Shown piece by piece: positions 30,429 through 38,085 of a stretch of 64,000 bases of DNA. The notes beneath the pieces were generated by a model. The model was given only the letters and a program-made list of their open reading frames with translations. It made no database searches and was not told where the DNA came from. The stretch is from Anaerolineae bacterium (GTDB lineage: Bacteria > Chloroflexota > Anaerolineae > Aggregatilineales > Ch27): assembly GCA_013178165.1 (NCBI GenBank), contig JABLXG010000011.1, forward strand, positions 53,735 to 117,734, given 5' to 3'. Each line of letters starts with the position of its first letter. Positions within the stretch are counted from its first letter, which is position 1. The position numbers were made by a program, and so were the translations under genes.

Positions 30429-31466
30429 ATGCCCCGCGAGAAACCCAAAACAGGCCGCCCGCCAACCATGCAGGATGTCGCCCGCCTGGCCGGTGTCTCC
30501 CAGCCGACCGTCTCCCGCGTCCTTAACCAGTCCAGAACCTCCATCCCGGTCAGCCAGGAGACCCGCGAACGGGTTCTGGCGGCGGTCAAAGAACTGGGCT
30601 ACCGGCCCAATACGACTGCCCGCAGCCTGCGCACCCAGAAAACCTACATGATCGCGCTGATGATCGCCGATATCGCCAACGCCTTCTACCACCCTATCGT
30701 GCGCGGCGTCCAGGATGTTGCCCACCGCTACGACTATGATGTCCTGATTGCCAACAGCGATCACCTTTACGAGAACGAAAAGCACTTCTGCGAAGCCGTG
30801 TTACGCCGCCCGGTCGACGGCGTGATCATGACCCCGATCCATCTGACCTACGAGGATATCGACCGCTTTCTGCGGCTATCGGGCACGCCCATCGTGGCAC
30901 TGGGCGACCATGTCAACCATCCCCAGGTGGACGTCGTCCACATGGATGACCGCCAGGCAACCTATGACGGGACGCGCTGGCTGATCGAGGTGCGCGGCTA
31001 CCGCCGCATCGGCTGCCTGACCGTGCCCGCCGCGTTCCCACCCGGCCCGCGCCGCCTGCAGGGCTTTAACCAGGCCCTGGCGGATTGCGGCCTGCAGTAT
31101 GAGCCTCAGCATCTGCTATGGGGAGATTTCACCATCGAAAGCGGGCGGCGGGCCGCCGAACAACTGATGGCCCGCAACGATCTGCCGGAAGTGCTCTTTG
31201 CCTTCAACGATCTGATGGCCATCGGCGCCATCCTGGCGTTTCAGGACGCCGGGCTGAACGTGCCGACCGACATCGCCGTGATGGGTATTGATAACATCGC
31301 CGAAGCCACCATCATCCGCCCCCGGCTCACCACCATCGCCCAGGAGCCGGAAGACATTGGCCGCAAGCTGGCCACCGCCCTCTTTGAGCGCATCGAGGGC
31401 AAGGTAGAAGGGCCACGCCGTTTCTTCGCCAGCCCGTACACCATCATTCCACGTGAATCGGCTTAA
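30429..31466 (+). CDS. LacI-family transcriptional regulator (oligosaccharide operon)
   Basis: Repressor-type protein, 345 residues from the ATG at 30429. Helix-turn-helix PTMQDVARLAGVSQPTVSRVLNQS, hinge helix RPNTTARSLRTQKTY, then a RbsB-like effector domain with DVVHMDDRQATYDGTRWLIE, VLFAFNDLMAIGAILAFQDAG and DIAVMGIDNIAEATII. Recognition-helix residues Gln-Pro differ from the Tyr-Gln of the regulator at 8627, consistent with a different operator. It is divergent from the CUT1 operon and ends 44 bp from the convergent araM-type gene. Probable ligand: an arabino-oligosaccharide or its sugar. Confidence 0.85.
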   Translation: MPREKPKTGRPPTMQDVARLAGVSQPTVSRVLNQSRTSIPVSQETRERVLAAVKELGYRPNTTARSLRTQKTYMIALMIADIANAFYHPIVRGVQDVAHRYDYDVLIANSDHLYENEKHFCEAVLRRPVDGVIMTPIHLTYEDIDRFLRLSGTPIVALGDHVNHPQVDVVHMDDRQATYDGTRWLIEVRGYRRIGCLTVPAAFPPGPRRLQGFNQALADCGLQYEPQHLLWGDFTIESGRRAAEQLMARNDLPEVLFAFNDLMAIGAILAFQDAGLNVPTDIAVMGIDNIAEATIIRPRLTTIAQEPEDIGRKLATALFERIEGKVEGPRRFFASPYTIIPRESA

Positions 31467-31510
31467 GCCACCCTGTTGGCGGCATCCGATCAGGGCTAGG
31501 CCCGGTTCCA

Positions 31511-32755
31511 CTACCCCAGCCCGAACAGGTGGAACATCTTGGTGATGGTGAAGCGGCTACGCAGGTAGTGGCCGTACGCCAGCCCGCGTTGCACTTCATC
31601 CTCCGGCAGGCCGAGTTGCTGGCCGCTCACCGGCCCACCGACGGCGCTCAGCAGCCGGGCGATCTCGTCCGGCGGCAACACCTGTGCCGCGATCTCCTGT
31701 ACCGCATCCCAGCGCTCGATCACCCGTTGCTTGAGGTCAGCAAAGGCCGCCTCCGACATCTGCAGGAAATCCCCATGCCCCCGGATAATCGTCTCAGCCA
31801 GCGGGCCGTACGCCTCCCGGATGGCGGCCAGTTCAGCCTCCGGATCGGGTCTGCTGGCCCGTTCGATCCGGGCGAAGGCTTCCTGCCGGGGGATGCTGCG
31901 GAGCCGGGCGTAGTACCCGGCGATGTGCCGGGAAGCTACCCCGACCTTCGCGCCGTGCAGGATCGCCGGGCGACCCTGCTGCAACAGCGTCATCTCCCAG
32001 TAATGCGAAGCGTGATGCTCCGAGCCGGATGCCGGGTGGGAGCGGCCAAAGTCCAGGATGCACAGACCCGACTCAATCAGGCCCTCGATCAGGGCGCGGA
32101 TGCCCGCCTCATCGCGGCGGCGGATGGCCTCCACATGGCGCAGACATTCGCGGTAGGCGCGCTCGGTGCGGGCAGCGATTGTCTCATCATAGTCTTCGCC
32201 CCACAGCAACGCGCCCAGCCGCCAGTCGGCCACCGATGTGGTCTTGCCGAGCAGGTCGCCGAAGCCCGCCGCAATCAACAGCTCCGGCGCGGCCTGCAAC
32301 GTCGGTAGATCAGCGAAGATGGCCTGCGGCGGCTGGGCATCCACTGTGATCTTGACTCCGCCCAGCACCAGCGGCGCACCATTGGATGTATACCCGTCCA
32401 CGGAGGGCGCGGTAGGCAGCGAGAGAAAAGGATTGCGCGAACGATGGCTGACAAAACGGACGATATCCGTGATCGTACCTGAGCCGACGGCGAGGTAGGT
32501 TTGCGGCCTGGCCGGCGCCCGCACCAGGACGTTGATGCAGGTGGCCTCGTCGGCGACAACCTCCTCACCTTCCAGCAGGATCGTTGTCGGCGTGTAGCCC
32601 TGCTCACGCAGCGCCCGCTCAACGCGCTCCCCCAGCGCCGCGTAAGTGTTGCGGTCGGCGACCAGCACCAGATCTTTCAGGTTATGTTCCTGGCAGTAAG
32701 CCAGCAGTGCCGCGATCGCTTCCTTGCCCACGTAGATCGGCGCAATAACCGTCAC
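31511..32755 (-). CDS. araM: sn-Glycerol-1-phosphate dehydrogenase, AraM/EgsA-type
   Basis: NAD(P)H-dependent enzyme reducing dihydroxyacetone phosphate to sn-glycerol 1-phosphate, 414 residues with a GTG start after AGAGGG. Family features are the nucleotide-binding VGSGTITDIVRFVSHR, substrate loop LPTAPSVDGYTSNGAPL, and metal ligands in AGFGDLLGKTTS (Asp), SGSEHHASHYWEM (His) and LHGAKVGVAS (His). The length and the C-terminal extension match Bacillus AraM, which lies in an arabinose operon, rather than the shorter archaeal enzyme. Here it is the last gene of an operon with an aldolase and a kinase that could supply its DHAP. Confidence 0.9.
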   Translation of the reverse strand: MTVIAPIYVGKEAIAALLAYCQEHNLKDLVLVADRNTYAALGERVERALREQGYTPTTILLEGEEVVADEATCINVLVRAPARPQTYLAVGSGTITDIVRFVSHRSRNPFLSLPTAPSVDGYTSNGAPLVLGGVKITVDAQPPQAIFADLPTLQAAPELLIAAGFGDLLGKTTSVADWRLGALLWGEDYDETIAARTERAYRECLRHVEAIRRRDEAGIRALIEGLIESGLCILDFGRSHPASGSEHHASHYWEMTLLQQGRPAILHGAKVGVASRHIAGYYARLRSIPRQEAFARIERASRPDPEAELAAIREAYGPLAETIIRGHGDFLQMSEAAFADLKQRVIERWDAVQEIAAQVLPPDEIARLLSAVGGPVSGQQLGLPEDEVQRGLAYGHYLRSRFTITKMFHLFGLG

Positions 32756-32795
32756 AGTTTTTCCCTCTTCCAGTCATCACCACCCGGCGCAGCCA

Positions 32796-34298
32796 TTACC
32801 CGGTCAAGTACTCCCGCAACAGCGGCCATAATTGCCGATACTTGGCGTAATTTTGCCCATAGCGTGTATGCATGCGCATATCCGGCTCAAACGTCCTGCC
32901 CAGGCGGATCATCGTCGCCACGCCTTCCTCAAAGGAGGTGAACGCCCCGCACCCCACCCCGGCGATGATTGCCGCGCCCAGCGCGCTGGCCTCTGTCACC
33001 TCCGGGCGGATGAAACGCTGGCCCAGGATATCGGCGCAGATTTGAATCCAGATATCGGAGCGGCTGCCGCCACCGGCCACGCGATACTCCTCGATGGCGA
33101 TCCCGGTCGGCGGCAGATTGTCGATGTTTTCCTTCAGCGAATAGGCGATGCTTTCGATGATGCCTTTCAGGATATCGCCCCGCGTGGTTTCCAGCCGCAG
33201 GCCGGTGATCACGCCGCTGGAGTTGGCGATGAATTCGGGCGGCCCGGTGGTCATGAAATGTGGCAGCACCACGACGCTGCTGGGGTCAGGCGGCATCTCG
33301 TCCAGCAGAGCCGGGTAGATACTCTGATCATTTTGCAGCGCCTGCTGATGTTCGGCGGCAGCGAAAGTATTGCGGAACCACTTGACCAGCGCCCCACCCT
33401 GGTTGTAGATGAAGGCCATAAAACGCCCCGGTATGGCGTGATGTTCCGTGTTGATCCCGCGCTCGATCATAATGGCCGGGGCGCGGCGCCCGGTAAACAC
33501 CGGTGCAATGCAATGGTAGGTGCCCATGCCATAGCTGGCCTGGCCGGGATTGAGCACCCCGCAGCCGACCGCGTTGGCGCACTGATCATGCGCGCCGATG
33601 GCGATCTGCACACCCGGCGGAAGACCCAGATCCGCCGCTACGCCCGGGGAGACCGTCCCCACCACCGTGTGAGATGGCACCGGACGGGCCAGTTTGTCCG
33701 CCTCCAGCCCGGCGACCGCCAGCAATTCCTCAGACCAGGCCTCCCGGTTGATGTCGAAGAAGAGCGTGCGGTTGGCCATCGAGTAATCGACGGTCGGCTC
33801 CGCCCCCAGCATAAAGGCCACAAAGCTCGTCCAGTGCAGAAAGTAGGCCGTTTGTTCGTACAGCCGGGGCTGGTGCTCCTTGATCCACATCAGTTTAGTC
33901 AGTGTAAAGTGATTGCCCAGTGTATTGCCGTTGATATAGTAAAGTCGTTCCGGGGTCAGTTGCTGGCGGAGTGCAGGCACGTATTCCTCACCGCGACAGT
34001 CAAAGTTCAGCAGCGACGGCCCCAGAATCCGTCGATCGGCGCTGACCGGCACCACCGATTCGGCCAGCGATGAGATGGACAGGGCCTCGATCGGGTCTCC
34101 GACCTCAGCCTGCCCGGCCACCTGGCGGATCGTTTCCTGTACCGCCGCCCAGACATAAGCGGAGTCCAGCTCCGCCCAGCCCGGCTCCGGATGCTGAACA
34201 TCGTACTCGCGGTAGGCCGCCGCCAGCATCCGCCCATCCGGCGCAAAGAGCGCCGCCTTGCAGCCGGTTGTGCCAACATCAATCCCCAGCAGACTCAT
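32796..34298 (-). CDS. FGGY-family sugar kinase (xylulokinase-like)
   Basis: ATP-dependent carbohydrate kinase, 500 residues. Phosphate-1 motif LLGIDVGTTGCKAALFAPDG at the N-terminus; the catalytic Asp is in IAIGAHDQCANAVGCG; the adenosine motif is YRVAGGGSRSDIWIQICADILGQ, with the typical closing TEASALGAAIIAGVG. It lacks the Gln-Met-His xylulose motif seen in the kinase at 1-553 (here SISSLAESVVPVS), so the substrate is something else, perhaps a ketose made for the co-transcribed aldolase. Start ATG overlaps the aldolase stop by four bases. Class certain, substrate unknown. Confidence 0.85.
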   Translation of the reverse strand: MSLLGIDVGTTGCKAALFAPDGRMLAAAYREYDVQHPEPGWAELDSAYVWAAVQETIRQVAGQAEVGDPIEALSISSLAESVVPVSADRRILGPSLLNFDCRGEEYVPALRQQLTPERLYYINGNTLGNHFTLTKLMWIKEHQPRLYEQTAYFLHWTSFVAFMLGAEPTVDYSMANRTLFFDINREAWSEELLAVAGLEADKLARPVPSHTVVGTVSPGVAADLGLPPGVQIAIGAHDQCANAVGCGVLNPGQASYGMGTYHCIAPVFTGRRAPAIMIERGINTEHHAIPGRFMAFIYNQGGALVKWFRNTFAAAEHQQALQNDQSIYPALLDEMPPDPSSVVVLPHFMTTGPPEFIANSSGVITGLRLETTRGDILKGIIESIAYSLKENIDNLPPTGIAIEEYRVAGGGSRSDIWIQICADILGQRFIRPEVTEASALGAAIIAGVGCGAFTSFEEGVATMIRLGRTFEPDMRMHTRYGQNYAKYRQLWPLLREYLTG

Positions 34299-35209
34299 AC
34301 CGCCTCCGCTGCGATCTGCCTGCGTGTGCCGCTTAACCCAAAATAGTCCCGGATCAGCCAGGTCGTCCGCTCGTAGACGGCGCCCTGCGCTGTACTGACA
34401 TCCCCGCTGGCCCGCAGGGTTGCCTCATAGGCCTGTCGGATCTCCGTGCCGATATTGATCTTGGCGATGCCCCGCCGGAACGCCTCCAGCACGTACTCAC
34501 GCTGCACCCCGGAACCGCCGTGCAGCACCAGCGGGATGTCCACCGCCGCTCGCAGCCGGTCAAGATGGTCGAGATTGAGGCGGGCGCTGATCTTCTTCTG
34601 ATCCTTATAGACGCCCGAGATGGCCCCATGTATGCTGCCGATGGCGACCGAAAGCCAGTCACAGCCGGATTCAGCGACAAAACGCACCGCTTCATCAACC
34701 TGTGTGAAGCCCTGGCCAGATTCGAACAACTCATCATAGGGCGGCGGCGGGCCGTCCTCATGCCCCAGCACCGCGCCCAGTTCCGCCTCAACCGGGAGGC
34801 CCGCTGCATGAGCCAGAGCGGCGACTTCCCGCGTGGCAGCGATATTGTCCTCCAGACTCAGGCGGGAGCCGTCAACCATCACTGAATGGTAGCCCAGGGC
34901 GATCGCCTCGCGGATGATCCCTAGGTAGTCTACCGGTAGCCTGTCCTCATCGATGACCGGGACATGATCCAGATGCAGGCGGACGTGCTCCGGCGCCTGC
35001 CACTTTTGAAATTCGGCCATGACCGCCGCCGGGCTGCCAGCCTCGAATTTAGTCCACTCCAGGCGGGCTACTTCCACCAGGGCGAAGCAGTCCTGGTCGA
35101 CAACCGCGCGGATCACCGGGGCCATCATCGGCAGATAGGGGATGTTGAAGGCAGGCACAGCGATCCCGGCCCGGTAGGCATTGCGCATGATGGCTGCCAG
35201 ACTGAGCAT
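34295..35209 (-). CDS. Class II (zinc) aldolase, fructose/tagatose-bisphosphate aldolase family
   Basis: Zn-dependent aldolase, 304 residues from the ATG at 35209 with GGGAGGG just upstream. Barrel motifs of the FbaA/GatY/KbaY family: VPAFNIPYLPMMAPVI, the metal-binding HLDHVP (first His), MVDGSRLSLEDNIAATREVA, VEAELGAVLGHEDG, DWLSVAIGSIHGAISG (second His) and PLVLHGGSGVQREYV (third His), KINIGTEIR. It cleaves a phosphorylated ketose to DHAP plus an aldehyde. First in an operon with a kinase and a G1P dehydrogenase, so a ketose-1-phosphate or bisphosphate from that kinase is the natural candidate. The His ligands are all present. Confidence 0.87.
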   Translation of the reverse strand: MLSLAAIMRNAYRAGIAVPAFNIPYLPMMAPVIRAVVDQDCFALVEVARLEWTKFEAGSPAAVMAEFQKWQAPEHVRLHLDHVPVIDEDRLPVDYLGIIREAIALGYHSVMVDGSRLSLEDNIAATREVAALAHAAGLPVEAELGAVLGHEDGPPPPYDELFESGQGFTQVDEAVRFVAESGCDWLSVAIGSIHGAISGVYKDQKKISARLNLDHLDRLRAAVDIPLVLHGGSGVQREYVLEAFRRGIAKINIGTEIRQAYEATLRASGDVSTAQGAVYERTTWLIRDYFGLSGTRRQIAAEAV

Positions 35210-35510
35210 GTTCCCTCCCCCTGCGCAGCTTGCCTGAATCACCATCCAGCACGGCTCTGACTATACCACAGGGAGCGAAAACCGTTCACCCTCCAGCTAG
35301 CTGGCCAGGCCCTTGCAGGGCACATGAACTCTACCACGAAGACGCCAAACCGCTCTTTGACAAAGAGGAGGACAAATTCTAGCAGTCAGACAACCGGGCG
35401 TAGTATAGTCAGGCCAGCAGGGAGCATCCCCCGCCAGCCCGGCCCTGCTCCCTGCGATGATCAGCCGGAGATATCCGGCCCGCCGGGCCTTCTGCCAGAG
35501 GAGTGTTCCT
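35210..35510. other. Divergent intergenic region between class II and class I aldolase genes
   Basis: 301 bp. On the minus strand a -10-like TATAGT (35265-35260) lies about 50 bp from the class II aldolase start, and an ara-operator-like half-site CGTTCAC is at 35283-35289 around its -35. On the plus side a long inverted repeat (35417-35455) lies in the leader of the class I aldolase. No gene seen. Confidence 0.45.
35417..35455 (+). repeat. Inverted repeat in class I aldolase leader
   Basis: GCAGGGAGCA (35417-35426) and TGCTCCCTGC (35446-35455), a perfect 10-bp stem with a 19-nt C-rich loop, 55 bp before the start codon. There is no T-tract. Confidence 0.5.
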
Positions 35511-36356
35511 ATGCCAGCCTATACCAACGCGGGCAAAACCATCCGACTGGGGCGCGTGTTGAATCCCCGGACCCAGCGCGCAGCGGTCGTGGCGTTTGAT
35601 CACGGGTTACACCTGGGCGCGATCCCCGGTACCCTGAACCCCGGCCAGGTTCTTGAAACGCTGGCCGAAGCGGGGGCGGATGCCTTTCTGGTCAGCCCTG
35701 GCGTCGCCCGCCAGTATGCTTCCGTGTTTGCCGGGCGGGGCGCTCCCGGCCTCATCCTCCGCCTGGACTGGACCAACCGCTGGCGCGACCCGGCCATGCT
35801 GGGCAGCGACGAGGGCCGGGGTTGTCTGCTGGGCACGGCGGAGGATGCCGCCCGCCTGGGCGCCGACGCTGTGCTGGTCTACATGTTCATCGGCTACCAG
35901 GACCCCGCCGCCGAGGCCACCCAGGTTCAGGAGGTCGCTGCGGTAGCCCAGGCATGCGAGGCGCTGGGCATCGGCTGCATCATCGAGCCGATGGCCCGCG
36001 GCCTGCGCGTGGGAGATGCGATCTACAAAGCCGAGTTCATCGCCCTGGGCGCGCGGATGGCCTGCGAGATTGGCGCCGACATCCTCAAGACCGATTACAG
36101 CGGCGATGCTGAGTCCTTCCGCCAGGTAGTGGCAGCTTCTTTCCGCCCCATTCTGATCGCCGGCGGCCCCAGGACGGATACCCTGCGCCAGGCGCTGGCC
36201 ATGGTCGCCGGGGCGCTGGCCGCCGGCGCAAACGGCATGTTTATTGGCCGCAATGTCTTCCAGGCGGCGGATCCGGTCCGGATGATGGGCGTCTTCCGTA
36301 GCATGATCCACGACGGGCTGAGCGTTGACGAGGCGCTGGCCCGGCTCGAGTCATAA
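35511..36356 (+). CDS. Class I aldolase, DeoC/FbaB/LsrF superfamily
   Basis: Schiff-base aldolase, 281 residues from the ATG at 35511 (AGAGGAG seven bases upstream). Family signs are AAVVAFDHGLHLGAIPGT near the N-terminus, the Lys of ADILKTDYSGDAESFRQVV (Schiff-base lysine), RPILIAGGPRTDTLRQAL (phosphate-binding loop), and GANGMFIGRNVFQAADP. These match archaeal-type FbaB and LsrF proteins. Divergent from the class II aldolase, so the locus has two mechanistically different aldolases. The precise substrate is not readable. Confidence 0.82.
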   Translation: MPAYTNAGKTIRLGRVLNPRTQRAAVVAFDHGLHLGAIPGTLNPGQVLETLAEAGADAFLVSPGVARQYASVFAGRGAPGLILRLDWTNRWRDPAMLGSDEGRGCLLGTAEDAARLGADAVLVYMFIGYQDPAAEATQVQEVAAVAQACEALGIGCIIEPMARGLRVGDAIYKAEFIALGARMACEIGADILKTDYSGDAESFRQVVAASFRPILIAGGPRTDTLRQALAMVAGALAAGANGMFIGRNVFQAADPVRMMGVFRSMIHDGLSVDEALARLES

Positions 36357-36389
36357 CACCGGCTGCGCATACCGCCAGGATAGACCACC

Positions 36390-36806
36390 ATGCAACTCTA
36401 TTTCGCGGCTTCGATCCGCGCCGGACGCGATCTGCAACCCGTCTACGCCGCCATCGTCGAGCATCTGCGGCGGGCCGGTCATACCGTGCTCAGCGAACAC
36501 GTCGCTTCCGCCACGCTTGAGGCTGACGAGGTCGGCCAGAGCGACCGCGACATCTATATACAGGACATCGGCTGGCTGGATCAGGCTGCTGCCGTGATCG
36601 CAGAAGTGACCGTCCCCTCACTGGGAGTGGGATACGAGATCGCCTACGCGCTGCACGTCCGCGCCATCCCGGTGCTGGGCCTGTGCCGGGCCGGGACACA
36701 CCTGTCGGCCATGCTCACCGGCTGCTCCCATCCACGGCTCCGGATCGCCTTCTACGACGATCTGGCTGGCGCGTTGGAGGCCATTGATCGCTTCCTAGAG
36801 GCGTGA
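36390..36806 (+). CDS. DNPH1-like 2'-deoxynucleoside 5'-phosphate N-hydrolase
   Basis: Small enzyme (138 residues) of the nucleoside 2-deoxyribosyltransferase fold that splits the N-glycosidic bond of (deoxy)nucleoside monophosphates. YFAASIRAGRDLQPVY, SEHVAS, IYIQDIGWLDQAAAVIAEVTVPSLGVGYEIAYAL match DNPH1/Rcl closely, including the Tyr-Ser-Arg phosphate-binding segment, the catalytic Glu in EVTVPSLGVGYE and the Asp of QDIGWL. It is 33 bp after the aldolase and may share its transcript. The product, a pentose 5-phosphate, would join the sugar-phosphate metabolism encoded around it. Confidence 0.83.
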   Translation: MQLYFAASIRAGRDLQPVYAAIVEHLRRAGHTVLSEHVASATLEADEVGQSDRDIYIQDIGWLDQAAAVIAEVTVPSLGVGYEIAYALHVRAIPVLGLCRAGTHLSAMLTGCSHPRLRIAFYDDLAGALEAIDRFLEA

Positions 36807-36866
36807 CGCCGCCGATCAGCCGCATCAGCCACAGCCGCCTGGCGGAGCCGCCGGCGGATTTTCGAG

Positions 36867-36872
36867 TACAAT
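36867..36872 (+). promoter_or_regulatory. Possible -10 element before the GHMP kinase
   Basis: TACAAT, 60 bp before the start of the GHMP kinase gene, in a short AT-richer stretch. No convincing -35 sits at the right distance, so this is weak. Confidence 0.25.
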
Positions 36873-36931
36873 GGAAGCGTTCTTCAGCGCCACGGCGTTA
36901 GCGCCACCAGCCTGTAACAGGACGAATCCTC

Positions 36932-37996
36932 ATGCAAGATCAAGCGCGAACCCCTCTGTGTGTGATCAACAGCGTGGCCCCCATCCGCATCTGCGATAAC
37001 GGCGGCTGGACGGATACCTGGTTCGCCAAGTACGGCAAGATCTTCAACATCGGCGTCTACCCCTACGTGGAAGTGCAGATCGAAGTTTATCCCTACGACG
37101 GTCAGGATGAACGGATCATCATCTTCGCCGAGAACTACGGCGAACGCTACGTCATGAACCCGGACCTGCCCGGCTGGGACCGCCACCCCCTGCTGGAAGC
37201 CACCATCGAACTGATGCGCGTGCCGGAGAATGTGGCCCTGCAGGTCACCATCTTCTCAGAAGCCCCGGCGGGCGCTTCCACGGGCACGTCAGCAGCCGTG
37301 ACGGTGGCCCTGGTGGGGGCGCTCGACCGCCTGACGCCGGGCCAGCTCAGCCCGCATGAGGTCGCCCAAATGGCCCACCGGGTGGAGACGGATATGCTCA
37401 AGCGCCAGTCGGGGATTCAGGATCAACTCTGCTCGGCGTTCGGTGGGATCAACTTCATCGAGATGCACCTTTACCCCTATGCTTCCGTCTCACCGATTGT
37501 CGTGCCCAACAGCATCTGGTGGGAACTGGAACGCCGCCTGGCCCTGATCTACCTGGGTCACACCCACGACTCTTCGCAGGTGCACGAGAAGGTCATCCGC
37601 GAACTGGAAGATGTCGGCCCGGACTGCCGCCAGCTCAACGACCTGCGGGTCACGGCGGAAAAATCGCGGGATGCCCTCTACGCCGGGGATTTCGTCGCTC
37701 TGGGCCAGGCGATGATTGAGAACACCGCCGCCCAGGAACGTCTGAACAGCGCCCTGGTCAGCGAAGACGCCAAACGGGTCATTGAGATCGCGCGGGAATA
37801 TGGGGCGATCGGCTGGAAGCTCAACGGCGCCGGCGGCGAAGGGGGGTCGGTGACTCTGCTCTGCGGCCCGCAATCCCATCAGAAGCGAGCCATGATCCGC
37901 GAGATCGAGCAGGAAAACCCGCTCTTCCGCAACATCCCGATCTATCTCAGTCGCTTTGGCCTGCGCACCTGGAGGCAGGAATTCACCGACCGCTAG
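36932..37996 (+). CDS. GHMP-family sugar kinase
   Basis: ATP-dependent kinase of the galacto/homoserine/mevalonate/phosphomevalonate fold, 354 residues. The N-terminus SVAPIRICDNGGWTDTWFA resembles heptose-7-phosphate 1-kinase (HddA) and L-fucokinase substrate loops. The phosphate loop SEAPAGASTGTSAAVTVALVGAL is the GHMP motif with Thr in place of a Ser, and motif 3 is KLNGAGGEGGSVTLLCG. It probably makes a sugar 1-phosphate for nucleotide-sugar synthesis or salvage. A GDP-sugar epimerase-like gene lies convergent downstream. Substrate is not determinable. Confidence 0.8.
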   Translation: MQDQARTPLCVINSVAPIRICDNGGWTDTWFAKYGKIFNIGVYPYVEVQIEVYPYDGQDERIIIFAENYGERYVMNPDLPGWDRHPLLEATIELMRVPENVALQVTIFSEAPAGASTGTSAAVTVALVGALDRLTPGQLSPHEVAQMAHRVETDMLKRQSGIQDQLCSAFGGINFIEMHLYPYASVSPIVVPNSIWWELERRLALIYLGHTHDSSQVHEKVIRELEDVGPDCRQLNDLRVTAEKSRDALYAGDFVALGQAMIENTAAQERLNSALVSEDAKRVIEIAREYGAIGWKLNGAGGEGGSVTLLCGPQSHQKRAMIREIEQENPLFRNIPIYLSRFGLRTWRQEFTDR

Positions 37997-38021
37997 GCAG
38001 TCTGCGGGCAATCCAACAGCA

Positions 38022-38053
38022 AAGGCGGCAGGGGGCCATCCCCTTGCCGCCTT
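38022..38053. terminator. Bidirectional hairpin terminator
   Basis: Arms AAGGCGGCA (38022-38030) and TGCCGCCTT (38045-38053), with additional GGGG/CCCC pairing inside. It lies between the convergent GHMP kinase and epimerase genes. The tail after the stem is short (GCTTGC), so efficiency is uncertain. Confidence 0.6.
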
Positions 38054-38085
38054 GCTTGCGCATCTTATGCGGCCAGCCACACGGA

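Noticed and set aside
32796..34298. Calling this kinase xylB or rhaB
   Set aside because: The Gln-Met-His xylulose motif is missing and rhamnulokinase features are not evident; only the FGGY family is supported.
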